Source: Iamia sp035765045
GTDB taxonomy: Bacteria; Actinomycetota; Acidimicrobiia; Acidimicrobiales; Iamiaceae
DNA: 31,477 nt
NCBI GenBank assembly: GCA_035765045.1
Contig: DASTYI010000094.1
Span: forward strand, 1-31,477
Direction of reading: 5' to 3'
The position numbers and the translations under genes were made by a program. Of this stretch, positions 23,048 to 30,596 are shown in pieces; positions within the stretch are counted from its first letter, which is position 1; every line of letters starts with the position of its first letter. Below the pieces are notes generated by a model, which was not told the origin of the DNA, did no database searches, and saw nothing but the letters and a program-made list of their open reading frames with translations.

Positions 23048-24640
23048 TCACTTCACGTCCGCCATGACGATGGGCGGGTTGTGGAGGTGGGTGATCGTGG
23101 GCTGCGGGCCGACGGTGTCGGTGGCCATCTCCAGGGCGTCCTGGAGAGTCGAGGCGGGGCGGAAGCCGAGCCGGCGGACGGCGCGGACGTCGCCCCCGAC
23201 GATGATCACCGAGCCGAGGTGCTGGAGGGCGTGGGCGCCCCAGTACCACATGTAGAACGGGTGGACGCCGTGGTAGGCGTAGCTGGTCCGGTACAGGTGG
23301 CGGTACCACTCGTCCTCGGCGTAGCGCTTCTCGTAGGTCTCGGCCATCACCCGCGGGTCGGTGGTGTCGGCCAGGACCTCCTCGAAGAAGTCGATGTAGC
23401 TCGGGTGGTGGACGGGGTGGAACTCCCACGGCGTCGGGTGGCTCATGATGAGCACGCCGCCCTCGCGCACCAGCGGCTTCCCCCGGTACATGTTGAAGAA
23501 GTACCCGAGCCCCAGGCACATGACCAGGATCGGGTTCATGATCGAGTGCACGTTGTAGGGACAGATGTAGGGCAGCCCCATCGTCAGCACGTCGGTCTGC
23601 CCCTCGACCTCGACCAGGTGCTGGGCGAAGCAGTGCTCCAGCGTCCGCTCGTGGACCGGTTCGACGGCGCCGGCGGTCACCGACGTCACCCCGTAGGGCG
23701 CCTCGTGGCCCATGAAGATCTTCCGCCGGGTGCCCATCGACATGCGGTCGAGCCCGGCCTTCATCCCCATGAAGGTGATGCGGTCCTTCGTCGTCCACTC
23801 CCACTCCCGCTTCTGGAGGACCGACAGCGGGCCGGTCTCGCCGAAGGTGTCGGTGTTGAGCGTGGTCTCGATCTGGAAGACGTTGACCCCGGCGTCCTTG
23901 ATCACCTGCCCCATCCGCCAGTTGGCGTGGTGCAGGTCGGACTTGTGCCGATCCATGAAGGACTTCGAGTTCTCCATGGTGTGCGGGTTGTGGTGGTGGC
24001 GGATCGACCGGTAGCTGGCCAGGCCGGTGGCGGTGCTCTTGTGGCCGCCGTCCATCGAGACGATGTTGATGTTGACGTAGACGAGGAGGTCCGACTCGGC
24101 CGCCTTCTTGTTGATCTCCACCTCCTCGCCGTGCTTGGTCTCGCCCAGGAAGGCGAGGTCGTCGGGGTCCTCGGCGTCGTGGTTGTAGAGGCGGCCCTCG
24201 GGGGCGAAGGCGTCGTAGACCCGGTCGCCGACGGCGTGGCGCAGCTCGGCCTCGGTCATCCGGCGGTGGAGGGCGAGGGCGGCGATGATGCGGACGTCGT
24301 CGACCCCGGCGGCGGCGGCCCGGTCGAGCACGGCCTCGATGACCCGCTGGCGGATGTCGGGCCGGCGCATCTTGGGCAGCGGCAGCGAGACGTCGTCGAA
24401 GGCGATGACCAGCTTCATCCCCGGGAACAGCCGGGCGCTCAGCGGCTCGGAGTCGAGCGGGTGGTCGAGCGCCTGCTCGATGGCCTGGGTGACGCTCTTG
24501 AGCGGCGCCAGCGGCTCGGCCGGGTAGACGACCCGGCTGCGCCCGGCCGGCAGCTTCTCCAACCGGAACGACTCGCCGTGGTGGAAGAGGATCGGCGGCG
24601 TCGAGCGGTCGACGTCGAGCACGAGTCCCGGGCGGGGCAT
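23048..24640 (-). CDS. LarA-like (DUF2088) protein, possible 2-hydroxyacid racemase
   Basis: 530 residues, longer than LarA of Lactobacillus (about 425). The family acts on 2-hydroxyacids with a nickel-pincer nucleotide. Recognisable parts are FDDVSLPLPKMRRPDIRQRVIEAVL (81-105), ALHRRMTEAELRHAVG with His125 (= LarA His108), GGHKSTATG with Lys201 (= Lys184, cofactor anchor) and RHHHN with His217 (= nickel His200). LarA His174 aligns by eye with Ile191/Asn, and Arg75 with Leu86, so the substrate or reaction may differ. ATG at 24640 follows AGGAGA. It lies 16 nt after the alcohol dehydrogenase. No larB, larC or larE genes are in the window. Confidence 0.85.
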   Translation of the reverse strand: MPRPGLVLDVDRSTPPILFHHGESFRLEKLPAGRSRVVYPAEPLAPLKSVTQAIEQALDHPLDSEPLSARLFPGMKLVIAFDDVSLPLPKMRRPDIRQRVIEAVLDRAAAAGVDDVRIIAALALHRRMTEAELRHAVGDRVYDAFAPEGRLYNHDAEDPDDLAFLGETKHGEEVEINKKAAESDLLVYVNINIVSMDGGHKSTATGLASYRSIRHHHNPHTMENSKSFMDRHKSDLHHANWRMGQVIKDAGVNVFQIETTLNTDTFGETGPLSVLQKREWEWTTKDRITFMGMKAGLDRMSMGTRRKIFMGHEAPYGVTSVTAGAVEPVHERTLEHCFAQHLVEVEGQTDVLTMGLPYICPYNVHSIMNPILVMCLGLGYFFNMYRGKPLVREGGVLIMSHPTPWEFHPVHHPSYIDFFEEVLADTTDPRVMAETYEKRYAEDEWYRHLYRTSYAYHGVHPFYMWYWGAHALQHLGSVIIVGGDVRAVRRLGFRPASTLQDALEMATDTVGPQPTITHLHNPPIVMADVK

Positions 24641-24656
24641 CAGCAGGTCTCCTGGG

Positions 24657-25841
24657 TCATCGGTGCTTCTCGTTCCTGAGGTCGAAGGCGATCTTCACCG
24701 CACCGCGGGAGCCGGCGGCGGCGGCGTGGGCGATCGCCTCGCGGTGGCGGTCGAGGGGGTAGGTGGCGCTCAGCAGGCGGCGCAGGTCGTGGGCGCGGAC
24801 GACGTCGATCGCGGTGGTGAAGTCGTCCCGCGTGTAGGCGTAGCAGCCTCGCAGCCCGGTCTCGCGGTGCCAGAGCGGGGTGAGGTCGAGGTGGGTGTGG
24901 CCGGGCATGCCGACGACGACCACGTCGCCCCCGGGGGCCACGACCTTGAGCGCCTGGGCCAGGCTCTCGCTCGATCCGACGCAGTCGACGACCGTCGGCA
25001 CGCCGCCGGTCAGATGGCCGTCGCCGATCACCAGCGAGGCGGTGAGGCTGCGCACCGCCCGGGGCAGCTCCGACGGCGTGACCGTCCGGGTCGCCCCCAG
25101 GCTCTGGGCCAGCCGCTTCTGCTCCGGGTGCTTGGCCGTGGCGAGGATCGTACGAACGGTGCCAGGCACCGTTCGTACGGCGTCCAGGTGCCGCAGCGCC
25201 GCCAGCGTGGTCAGGCCGAGGGTGCCGGCGCCGATGATGGCGACCGCCCCGTCGGTGCCGGCGGCGCTGGCCCGGATGGCCTGGGCGGCGTGGACGGCGC
25301 AGGCGGTGGGCTCGACCAGCACGGCGGCCTCGTCGTCGAGGTCGTCGGGGATCGGCACCAGCTGGTCGCGGTGGGCGACCATGACCGTCGACCAGCCGCC
25401 GCCGGTCTCCCGGCAGAAGCCGCTCTGGAGGGCGGGGTCGAGGTGGCCGAAGGCGATCCGCTCGCAGTGGTGCGTGCGGCCCGCGGCGCAGCTCGCGCAC
25501 GGCGGGTCGACGCCCCGGATGGCGCAGTGGAGCACGGGCACGAGCACGGCCCGGCTGCCGTCGTCGAGCTCGCCCACGACCTCGTGGCCGGGGGTGAACG
25601 GGAAGCTGACGATCGGCTCGAAGTAGTGGCTCGACCGGCCGTCGATGGTGGCCAGGTCGCTGCCGCAGATCCCGGCCAAGCGGGGCCGGAACCGCACCCA
25701 CTCGTCGGTGGGCAGGTCGAGCTCGTCGACGTCGCTCAACCGGAGCGGCCCGACCGCCGCCCCGCCCCCGGGCACGACCCGGCCGGCGAGCGCCGCCGCG
25801 GCCAGCTTCGCCGGCTTCCGCGAGAACACCAGCGCCTTCAT
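24657..25841 (-). CDS. Zinc-dependent medium-chain alcohol dehydrogenase
   Basis: 394 residues. The catalytic zinc site includes ICGSD (Cys59) and GHE (His86, Glu87). A structural zinc site is suggested by Cys106, 115, 118 and 126. VEPTACAVHAA (176-186) and the NAD loop GAGTLG (204-209) follow. It oxidises an alcohol or reduces an aldehyde, and next to a fatty-acyl reductase it may handle the fatty aldehyde or alcohol. Residues 221-231 (AVRTVPGTVRT) are encoded by REP copy 4 and sit in the loop between the first Rossmann helix and the next strand (TILATAKHP). ATG at 25841 has GGGAGG upstream. It is 94 bp after the fusion gene; a small stem (25871-25890) lies in the gap. Confidence 0.93.
   Translation of the reverse strand: MKALVFSRKPAKLAAAALAGRVVPGGGAAVGPLRLSDVDELDLPTDEWVRFRPRLAGICGSDLATIDGRSSHYFEPIVSFPFTPGHEVVGELDDGSRAVLVPVLHCAIRGVDPPCASCAAGRTHHCERIAFGHLDPALQSGFCRETGGGWSTVMVAHRDQLVPIPDDLDDEAAVLVEPTACAVHAAQAIRASAAGTDGAVAIIGAGTLGLTTLAALRHLDAVRTVPGTVRTILATAKHPEQKRLAQSLGATRTVTPSELPRAVRSLTASLVIGDGHLTGGVPTVVDCVGSSESLAQALKVVAPGGDVVVVGMPGHTHLDLTPLWHRETGLRGCYAYTRDDFTTAIDVVRAHDLRRLLSATYPLDRHREAIAHAAAAGSRGAVKIAFDLRNEKHR
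25149..25179. repeat. REP-like palindrome, copy 4, inside a coding region
   Basis: 31 bp with 15-bp perfect arms around one base and the core GGTGCCAGGCACC; the outer arms (CGTACGAAC) differ from the other copies. It encodes residues 221-231 of the alcohol dehydrogenase without breaking the frame. Confidence 0.88.
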
Positions 25842-25935
25842 CGGCTTCCCTCCCGGCCACCCCTGGCGAACCGGCGATCGGATCCGCCGGCTTCCCGTCG
25901 CATCTGATCGCCAGCTCCGGAACGCAGGTGTGCCC

Positions 25936-28344
25936 TCATCGGCCGACCCGCCGGCGGGGGGACTGCCGCTTCGGCTCTCGGTAGCCGGGGACCCGCAGCA
26001 GCTCGCGGCGGGGGCCCGACGGGGCCGGGATCGGCAGGGCGCCGGGGCGGAAGCCGGGGGCCTTCTCCCACTGCTCGACCAGCCAGCCCCGCTTGCGGGC
26101 CAGCGAGGCCAGGCGGGCCTCGGGGTTGACGGCCACGGGGAACCCGACCGCCTCCAGCAACGGCAGGTCGGAGCTGGAGTCGGCGTAGGCGACGGCCTCG
26201 GAGATGTCGAGGTCGTGCTCGGCGGCGTAGTCGAACAGGGCCTGGGCCCGGCTCTCGCCGGTCGGCGGCACCTGGGCCATCTGGCCGGTGAGCGTGCCGT
26301 CGGGGTTGCGGGTGAGCGAGGGGGCGACGATGTCGTCGAACAGCGGGCGGAGCGGCTCGACCACGAAGTCGAGGGCGCCGGTGATCAGCACCGTGCGATG
26401 GCCGCGGGCCCGGTGCTCGCGCACCCGGCGGATGCCGGCCGGGAACGACTTGGTGAGGATCAGGTCCGAGAGCATCTCGGCCGAGTCCTCGCGCAGCTCC
26501 TCGATCGGAGCGCCCTCGTAGCGGCGGTAGAAGTGGCGGAGGAAGTCGCTGCGGTCGCGCTGGTCGAGCTTGAGCAGGCCCGGGCCCTCGGCCAGCAGCC
26601 GGGCGACGAGCGTGCGCCGGTCGCCGGCGTCGAGGCGGCGGGTGGCCAGCCAGGCGAAGCTGGTGACCACGTTGCTGGCGATCAGCGTGTTCTCGAGGTC
26701 GAAGGCGGCCATCGTGCGGGCCGGGTCGAGGACCTGGCGGCGCAGGCGGGTCTCGCGGGACTCGCTGCTGCCCTTGGCGCCGTCGGTGCGGACCCGGCCG
26801 TGCTTGACCACCGACGGCAGGTGGATCTCCCGCACGTAGTGGGCCCAGTCGACGATCCGGGGGTCGCAGCCGAAGTCGCGCTGGTCGGGCTCGGCCAGCG
26901 CCTCGTGCAGGGCGAGCAGCCGGTCGACGCCGTAGATCGCCTCGCACTCGGTGTAGGAGCCGTAGAGGGTGACGTAGGCGGTGGCCCGGTCGACCAGCTC
27001 CTTCTTCTCCTCGATGCCGGCCGCCCACTGGGCCTGCTTGCCCCGGAGGGGGAGGGCGGCGAGGACCTTCTCCGTCGTGCCGAGCACCTTCCGGGCCCGG
27101 CGCAGCTCCCCCTCGACCCGGCCGCGGCCGGGGAAGGCGAACTCGGGGACGCTGATGGGCTGGCCGTCACGGTCGTAGAGCGGGTGCTCGGTGAACCACT
27201 CGCTGACCAGGTCGACCATCGTCTGGAACTTGAGCGGGTTGGACGACCCCGAGGCGACCTGGGTGACGTCGGGCGTGCCGTCCTCGTTCACCGGGCCGCG
27301 AGCGGCGACGGCGCAGATGGCCCCGACGACGAGGTCCACCGGGATGACGTCGACGGTGCCCTCGGGGACCCCGGGGAACTGGCTCAACAGGCCGCGGGCG
27401 TAGGAGAGGATGACCGGCTCGGCCATGCGGAAGCCCCGGATCCAGCCCGGCACCGGCTCGGACCAGGCCGACTCGATGATCGCCGGGCGGACGATCGAGA
27501 CGGGGACGGCGCCCCGCTCCTCGCCCAGCGCCCGCTCGCCGAGGGCCTTGGTCATGGCGTAGGCGTCGGGCCAGCCCAGGCTCTTGGCCCGGGCCCGGCC
27601 GGCCTCGACCAGCTGCTCCTTGACCCAGGCCTGGCGCAGGTTCTCGGTCTTCTCGCTGAGGAGCGGCCCACCGGCGGCGCCCAGCTCGTCGCGGGCCTGG
27701 GCCCGGAAGCGGACGAGGTTCTCGGGGGTGCGGCTGGCGGCCTCGGCATCGCCCCGGACCCTGCGGCTGGCGTCGACCTCCCGGCGCCAGTCGACGTCGA
27801 TCCAGAAGGGGCTCTCGTCGACCCGGATCTCGGGGGCGTCACCCCGCCGGTTGCCGGCGACGTAGCAGGTGCTCACGGCCACCAGGTGGGGCGCGACGCC
27901 GAGGGTGGCCAGGGTGCGGGCGATGCGTGTGGGCCCGAGCAGGTTGACCTCGACGGCCAGGTCGAGCGGGGAGTCGAAGCTGACCGTGGCGGCGGAGTGG
28001 ATGACGGTGTCGCAGCCGGCCAGGACCTCGCGGCCGTGGTCGTCGAGGCCGAGCCCGTCGGTGCCGACGTCGCCGGCGATCACGGTGACGCGGTCGGCCA
28101 CCTGCTGGGCGAAGGCGTCCTTCCCGATCTCGGCGCGGAGCCGGTCGAAGCAGTCGTTCTTGAAGATCTCCCGCTGGGCCCGCTGCTCGACGGTGCGCTT
28201 CCGGCCCGGGCGGACGAGGAGGACGATCTCGCAGTCGGGCACGGCCCGCATGAGCCGCTCGACCAGGGCGGTGCCCAGGAAGCCGGTGGCCCCGGTGACG
28301 AAGATCCGCTTCCCGGCGAGGGCGGTGGCGATGGGAGTCGTCAT
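25936..28344 (-). CDS. Fatty-acyl-reductase-like SDR fused to HAD-IB phosphatase
   Basis: 802 residues. Residues 1-400 form an extended SDR of the NAD_binding_4/male-sterility type: TGATGFLG (17-24), STCYVAG (159-165) and AYAMTK (Tyr262, Lys266). This class reduces acyl-CoA to aldehyde or alcohol. Residues about 405-530 resemble a FAR C-terminal part. A HAD-IB domain follows: FDLENTLI (Asp549, with Glu551 where Asp is usual), LITGA (Thr655) and AYADSSSDLPLL (Asp722, Asp726). ATG at 28344 has TACGGT 10 nt upstream. It is the first gene of the operon with alcohol dehydrogenase, LarA-like and acyltransferase genes, and diverges from a TetR gene over a palindrome. A role in fatty alcohol, ether- or wax-lipid synthesis is inferred. 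Confidence 0.88.
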   Translation of the reverse strand: MTTPIATALAGKRIFVTGATGFLGTALVERLMRAVPDCEIVLLVRPGRKRTVEQRAQREIFKNDCFDRLRAEIGKDAFAQQVADRVTVIAGDVGTDGLGLDDHGREVLAGCDTVIHSAATVSFDSPLDLAVEVNLLGPTRIARTLATLGVAPHLVAVSTCYVAGNRRGDAPEIRVDESPFWIDVDWRREVDASRRVRGDAEAASRTPENLVRFRAQARDELGAAGGPLLSEKTENLRQAWVKEQLVEAGRARAKSLGWPDAYAMTKALGERALGEERGAVPVSIVRPAIIESAWSEPVPGWIRGFRMAEPVILSYARGLLSQFPGVPEGTVDVIPVDLVVGAICAVAARGPVNEDGTPDVTQVASGSSNPLKFQTMVDLVSEWFTEHPLYDRDGQPISVPEFAFPGRGRVEGELRRARKVLGTTEKVLAALPLRGKQAQWAAGIEEKKELVDRATAYVTLYGSYTECEAIYGVDRLLALHEALAEPDQRDFGCDPRIVDWAHYVREIHLPSVVKHGRVRTDGAKGSSESRETRLRRQVLDPARTMAAFDLENTLIASNVVTSFAWLATRRLDAGDRRTLVARLLAEGPGLLKLDQRDRSDFLRHFYRRYEGAPIEELREDSAEMLSDLILTKSFPAGIRRVREHRARGHRTVLITGALDFVVEPLRPLFDDIVAPSLTRNPDGTLTGQMAQVPPTGESRAQALFDYAAEHDLDISEAVAYADSSSDLPLLEAVGFPVAVNPEARLASLARKRGWLVEQWEKAPGFRPGALPIPAPSGPRRELLRVPGYREPKRQSPRRRVGR

Positions 28345-28362
28345 GCGGGTGCGGACCGTAGC

Positions 28363-28394
28363 GCGTCCTCTCTACCAACTGGTAGAGAGGACGC
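28363..28394. promoter_or_regulatory. 32-bp palindromic operator between TetR gene and lipid operon
   Basis: 15-bp perfect arms (left arm GCGTCCTCTCTACCA) around a 2-bp centre. It fills most of the 51 bp between the two divergent start codons, ends one base before the TetR GTG, and overlaps the TetR -10-like TAGAGA. The size and symmetry suit a TetR dimer pair. Repression of both units by the TetR protein is the simplest reading. Confidence 0.85.
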
Positions 28395-28395
28395 C

Positions 28396-28971
28396 GTGTC
28401 GGGTGCGAGCACACGTGAGCGGATCCTCGCCGCCGCCCTCGAGGGCTTCGCCCGGCGGGGGGTCGAGGCGACGTCGCTCGACGACGTGGCCGCCGCCGTC
28501 GGTGTCCGCAAGCAGACCGTCCTCTACTGGTTCCGATCGAAGGACGCCCTGGTCAGCGGGGTCGTCTCGGCCGCCGTGGACGAGCTGGGGGTCGCCCTGG
28601 AGGCCGCCGTCGCCGGTCGCCGCCCCGGTCAGGACGTGGTCGCCGCCGTGGTCGACGAGGTCCTCCGGCTCGGCGCCCGCCGCCCCGACCTGCTGGTGCT
28701 GGTGCGGGAGGTCACCCGCCTGGGCCCGTCGGCCACCGCCACCCTCGGCGACGCCATCGCCCCCCGCCTGGAGGGCGCCGCCGTCGCCCTCGCCGGCCCC
28801 GACGCCACCCCCGCCACGGTCGAGGCCGTCCGCCGGCGCCTGCTCGAGGCCGGGGCCCGTGTCGTCGCCACCGCCGTCGAGGCCGAGCTCCGCACCCAGA
28901 TGGCCGTCCCCCCCACCCGCGCCTGGCTCCGCTCCCGCCGCGCCGACCTCCTCGCCGCCCTCTCGGGCTAA
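28396..28971 (+). CDS. TetR-family regulator of the lipid operon
   Basis: 191 residues. The HTH covers about residues 5-50: TRERILAAALEGFARRGVEATSLDDVAAAVGVRKQTVLYWFRSKDALVSGVV. The rest is a helical ligand domain (EVTRLGPSATATLGDAIAPRLEGAAVAL). GTG at 28396 is the first usable start after the palindrome. TAGAGA seven bases before it could be the -10, giving a leaderless mRNA. It diverges from the SDR-HAD fusion across a 51-bp gap. It probably represses its own gene and the lipid operon and may sense an acyl-CoA or fatty alcohol, but the ligand is unknown. Its stop overlaps the next, converging gene by four bases. Confidence 0.92.
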   Translation: MSGASTRERILAAALEGFARRGVEATSLDDVAAAVGVRKQTVLYWFRSKDALVSGVVSAAVDELGVALEAAVAGRRPGQDVVAAVVDEVLRLGARRPDLLVLVREVTRLGPSATATLGDAIAPRLEGAAVALAGPDATPATVEAVRRRLLEAGARVVATAVEAELRTQMAVPPTRAWLRSRRADLLAALSG

Positions 28972-29237
28972 CCCCCGCCGACGGCCGCTCCGACCGCGGC
29001 GGCGACGCCCATCCCGATCGAGAGGCCACCGATCAGGGCGCCCATGGTCCACTTGGCGATCTCGGCCCGGATCTCGGCGAGCAGCCTGGCGAGGCGGGCG
29101 TCGAGGACGGCGACGGTCACCGGCTCGTCGCCGGGGGTGGACGGGAAGTGGGAGAGCATGGCTTCGGTCTCCTCGTCGCCGAGGATGGGGGACAGCTTCT
29201 CGTAGATCGTTCGACGGTGACGGTGGGCGAGGACCAC
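28968..29237 (-). CDS. Small membrane protein with coiled-coil and one C-terminal helix
   Basis: 89 residues. The N-terminus is basic (HRHRRTIYEKL), followed by helical stretches GDEETEAMLSH and VTVAVLDARLARLLAEIRAEIAKW. The C-terminus is one hydrophobic Gly/Ala helix (about 65-88). This general plan (short coiled coil, then TM) resembles CCDC90/DUF1640-type proteins, but I cannot confirm the family. GTG at 29237 has GGAG at a proper distance. Its stop overlaps the TetR stop tail-to-tail by four bases (28968-28971), leaving no room for a terminator between them. Confidence 0.72.
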   Translation of the reverse strand: MVLAHRHRRTIYEKLSPILGDEETEAMLSHFPSTPGDEPVTVAVLDARLARLLAEIRAEIAKWTMGALIGGLSIGMGVAAAVGAAVGGG

Positions 29238-29314
29238 GGGGGCTCCGATCGCAAGGGGGCGGGCATCTGCTCGTCGTCGTCGAGGGCGACCTTATCAAGA
29301 GGATGTGATGCCGT

Positions 29315-29947
29315 CTAGTCCCGGTCGAGGACCTCGAGGGCGTTGCGGGCCTTGTCGCCGTGCTCGACCATGCGCTCGGGGACGTCGTCCATCTCGGTGC
29401 GGAGGGCGATCGACATCTTGGCGTGCATGTCGTAGAGGCAGGTGATGTAGGTCAGCTCGAGGATCTCGTGGTCCGAGAGGTGGTCGCGCAGCACGGCGAA
29501 GACGCCGTCGGCGACCCGGCCGCCGTCGAGGGCGAGGGCGTCGGTGTAGGCCAGGACGGCCCGCTCCAACGGCGAGAAGCAGTCGGCCACCTGCCAGTGC
29601 GGGATGGCGTCGATCTTGTCCTCGGGCAGGCCGACGGCCCGGCACGACTTCACGTGCTGCGAGTAGACGAACAGGGACCCCCGGGCCCAACCGACCCGGG
29701 TCTGGCCCAGCTCGCGCAGCTGCGGGTCGAGCCTGCGCTCGGGCGACTGGTACAGGGCGAAGCCGTCGACGCAGTGCTGGAGGACCGGGGGGCAGCCGGC
29801 GAAGACGGTCCACCAGTCGCCGGGGGAGCCGGTGTTGGTGCCGGGGGTGGCGACGGGGTCGACGCCCTTGCCGAAGAGCAGGTCGTACATGGCCCGGACG
29901 ATCGGCGGGTTGTCCTCCGAGCGGGGGACCTGGTCGAGCCGGGGCAT
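29315..29947 (-). CDS. AhpD/carboxymuconolactone-decarboxylase-like protein
   Basis: 210 residues. The CMD helical fold shows in LRELGQTRVGWARGSLFVYSQHVKSCRAVGLPEDKIDAI (78-114) and FSPLERAVLAYTDALAL. The AhpD redox pair CxxC is missing: SLFVYSQH (91-98) keeps the His but has no Cys pair, so peroxidase activity is unlikely. Members of this kind often occur in catabolic clusters. ATG at 29947 overlaps the upstream VOC stop by one base, so the two are coupled and may act on one substrate. Function unknown. Confidence 0.88.
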   Translation of the reverse strand: MPRLDQVPRSEDNPPIVRAMYDLLFGKGVDPVATPGTNTGSPGDWWTVFAGCPPVLQHCVDGFALYQSPERRLDPQLRELGQTRVGWARGSLFVYSQHVKSCRAVGLPEDKIDAIPHWQVADCFSPLERAVLAYTDALALDGGRVADGVFAVLRDHLSDHEILELTYITCLYDMHAKMSIALRTEMDDVPERMVEHGDKARNALEVLDRD

Positions 29948-30555
29948 CAGACGGCGGCGTCGGCCGGGGCGGCCTCGACGGCGGCGGCATCGGCGGCCGC
30001 GGCCGCGGTGGCCTGGGCGGCGGCGGCCGACATCGGGGCGTGGGCCACGTCCGAGGGGCGCCACGCCCGGGTCGAGGCGGCCAGCTCCAGCAGGATCCCG
30101 TCGGGGTCCTGGAAGTAGACCGACCGGACGAAGACGTCGTCGGTCACCTCCGGCGCCAGCCCCCACTCGCTGTCGTCGTGGTTCCACGTCTCGCTGCACT
30201 CGATCCCGGCGGCGACGAGGCGGTCGCGGTACTCGTCGATCCGCTCCAGCGGCACCTTGAAGGCGACGTGGTTCATCGACCCGATGGCGCTGGTCAGCTC
30301 GGCGACGTCGGGCCGCCCGGCCGGGGCCGAGATCCCGGGCGCCGGCTCGGGGGCGTCGGCGAACCAGAAGAACGCCAGCAGGTCGCCACCCCCGCAGTCG
30401 AAGAAGAAGTGCTGGCCCATCCCCTGGGGGAGCTCGACCGTCTTCACCAGCGGCATGCCGAGCACGCCCTCGTAGAACTCCACGGTCCGGGCCATGTCCC
30501 GGCAGACCAGGGCGAGGTGGTTGACCCCGCCCCACTCGATGCGATCATCGCTCAT
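29947..30555 (-). CDS. VOC/glyoxalase-family protein with Ala-rich tail
   Basis: 202 residues. Two VOC half-units hold likely metal ligands His13 (VNHLALVC), His96 (SMNHVAFKV) and Glu157 (PDGILLELAA), consistent with a 2-His-1-carboxylate enzyme such as a glyoxalase or extradiol dioxygenase. The FYEGVLGMPLV stretch is typical of the family. After residue 165 a tail of about 35 residues is nearly all Ala with a few Asp/Glu. ATG at 30555 has TAGCCT eight bases upstream, which suits a leaderless start. It heads a two-gene operon with the AhpD-like gene. Confidence 0.9.
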   Translation of the reverse strand: MSDDRIEWGGVNHLALVCRDMARTVEFYEGVLGMPLVKTVELPQGMGQHFFFDCGGGDLLAFFWFADAPEPAPGISAPAGRPDVAELTSAIGSMNHVAFKVPLERIDEYRDRLVAAGIECSETWNHDDSEWGLAPEVTDDVFVRSVYFQDPDGILLELAASTRAWRPSDVAHAPMSAAAAQATAAAAADAAAVEAAPADAAV

Positions 30556-30563
30556 GGGGCCGG

Positions 30564-30569
30564 AGGCTA
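30564..30569 (-). promoter_or_regulatory. Predicted -10 (TAGCCT) of the VOC/AhpD operon
   Basis: It lies 8 bases upstream of the ATG at 30555, in the 41-bp gap after the ligase stop. Same spacing as other leaderless-type starts in this window. Confidence 0.5.
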
Positions 30570-30596
30570 CGCCTGTTGCCAGGACGAGGTCGGGGG

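Noticed and set aside
25645..28971. Very long plus-strand open frame (over 1000 codons) opposite the SDR-HAD and alcohol dehydrogenase genes
   Set aside because: It is antisense to well-supported enzymes, and its protein is a low-complexity string of Gly, Ala, Arg, Val and Asp. Such frames arise from high GC. Only its last 191 codons, from 28396, are the true TetR gene.
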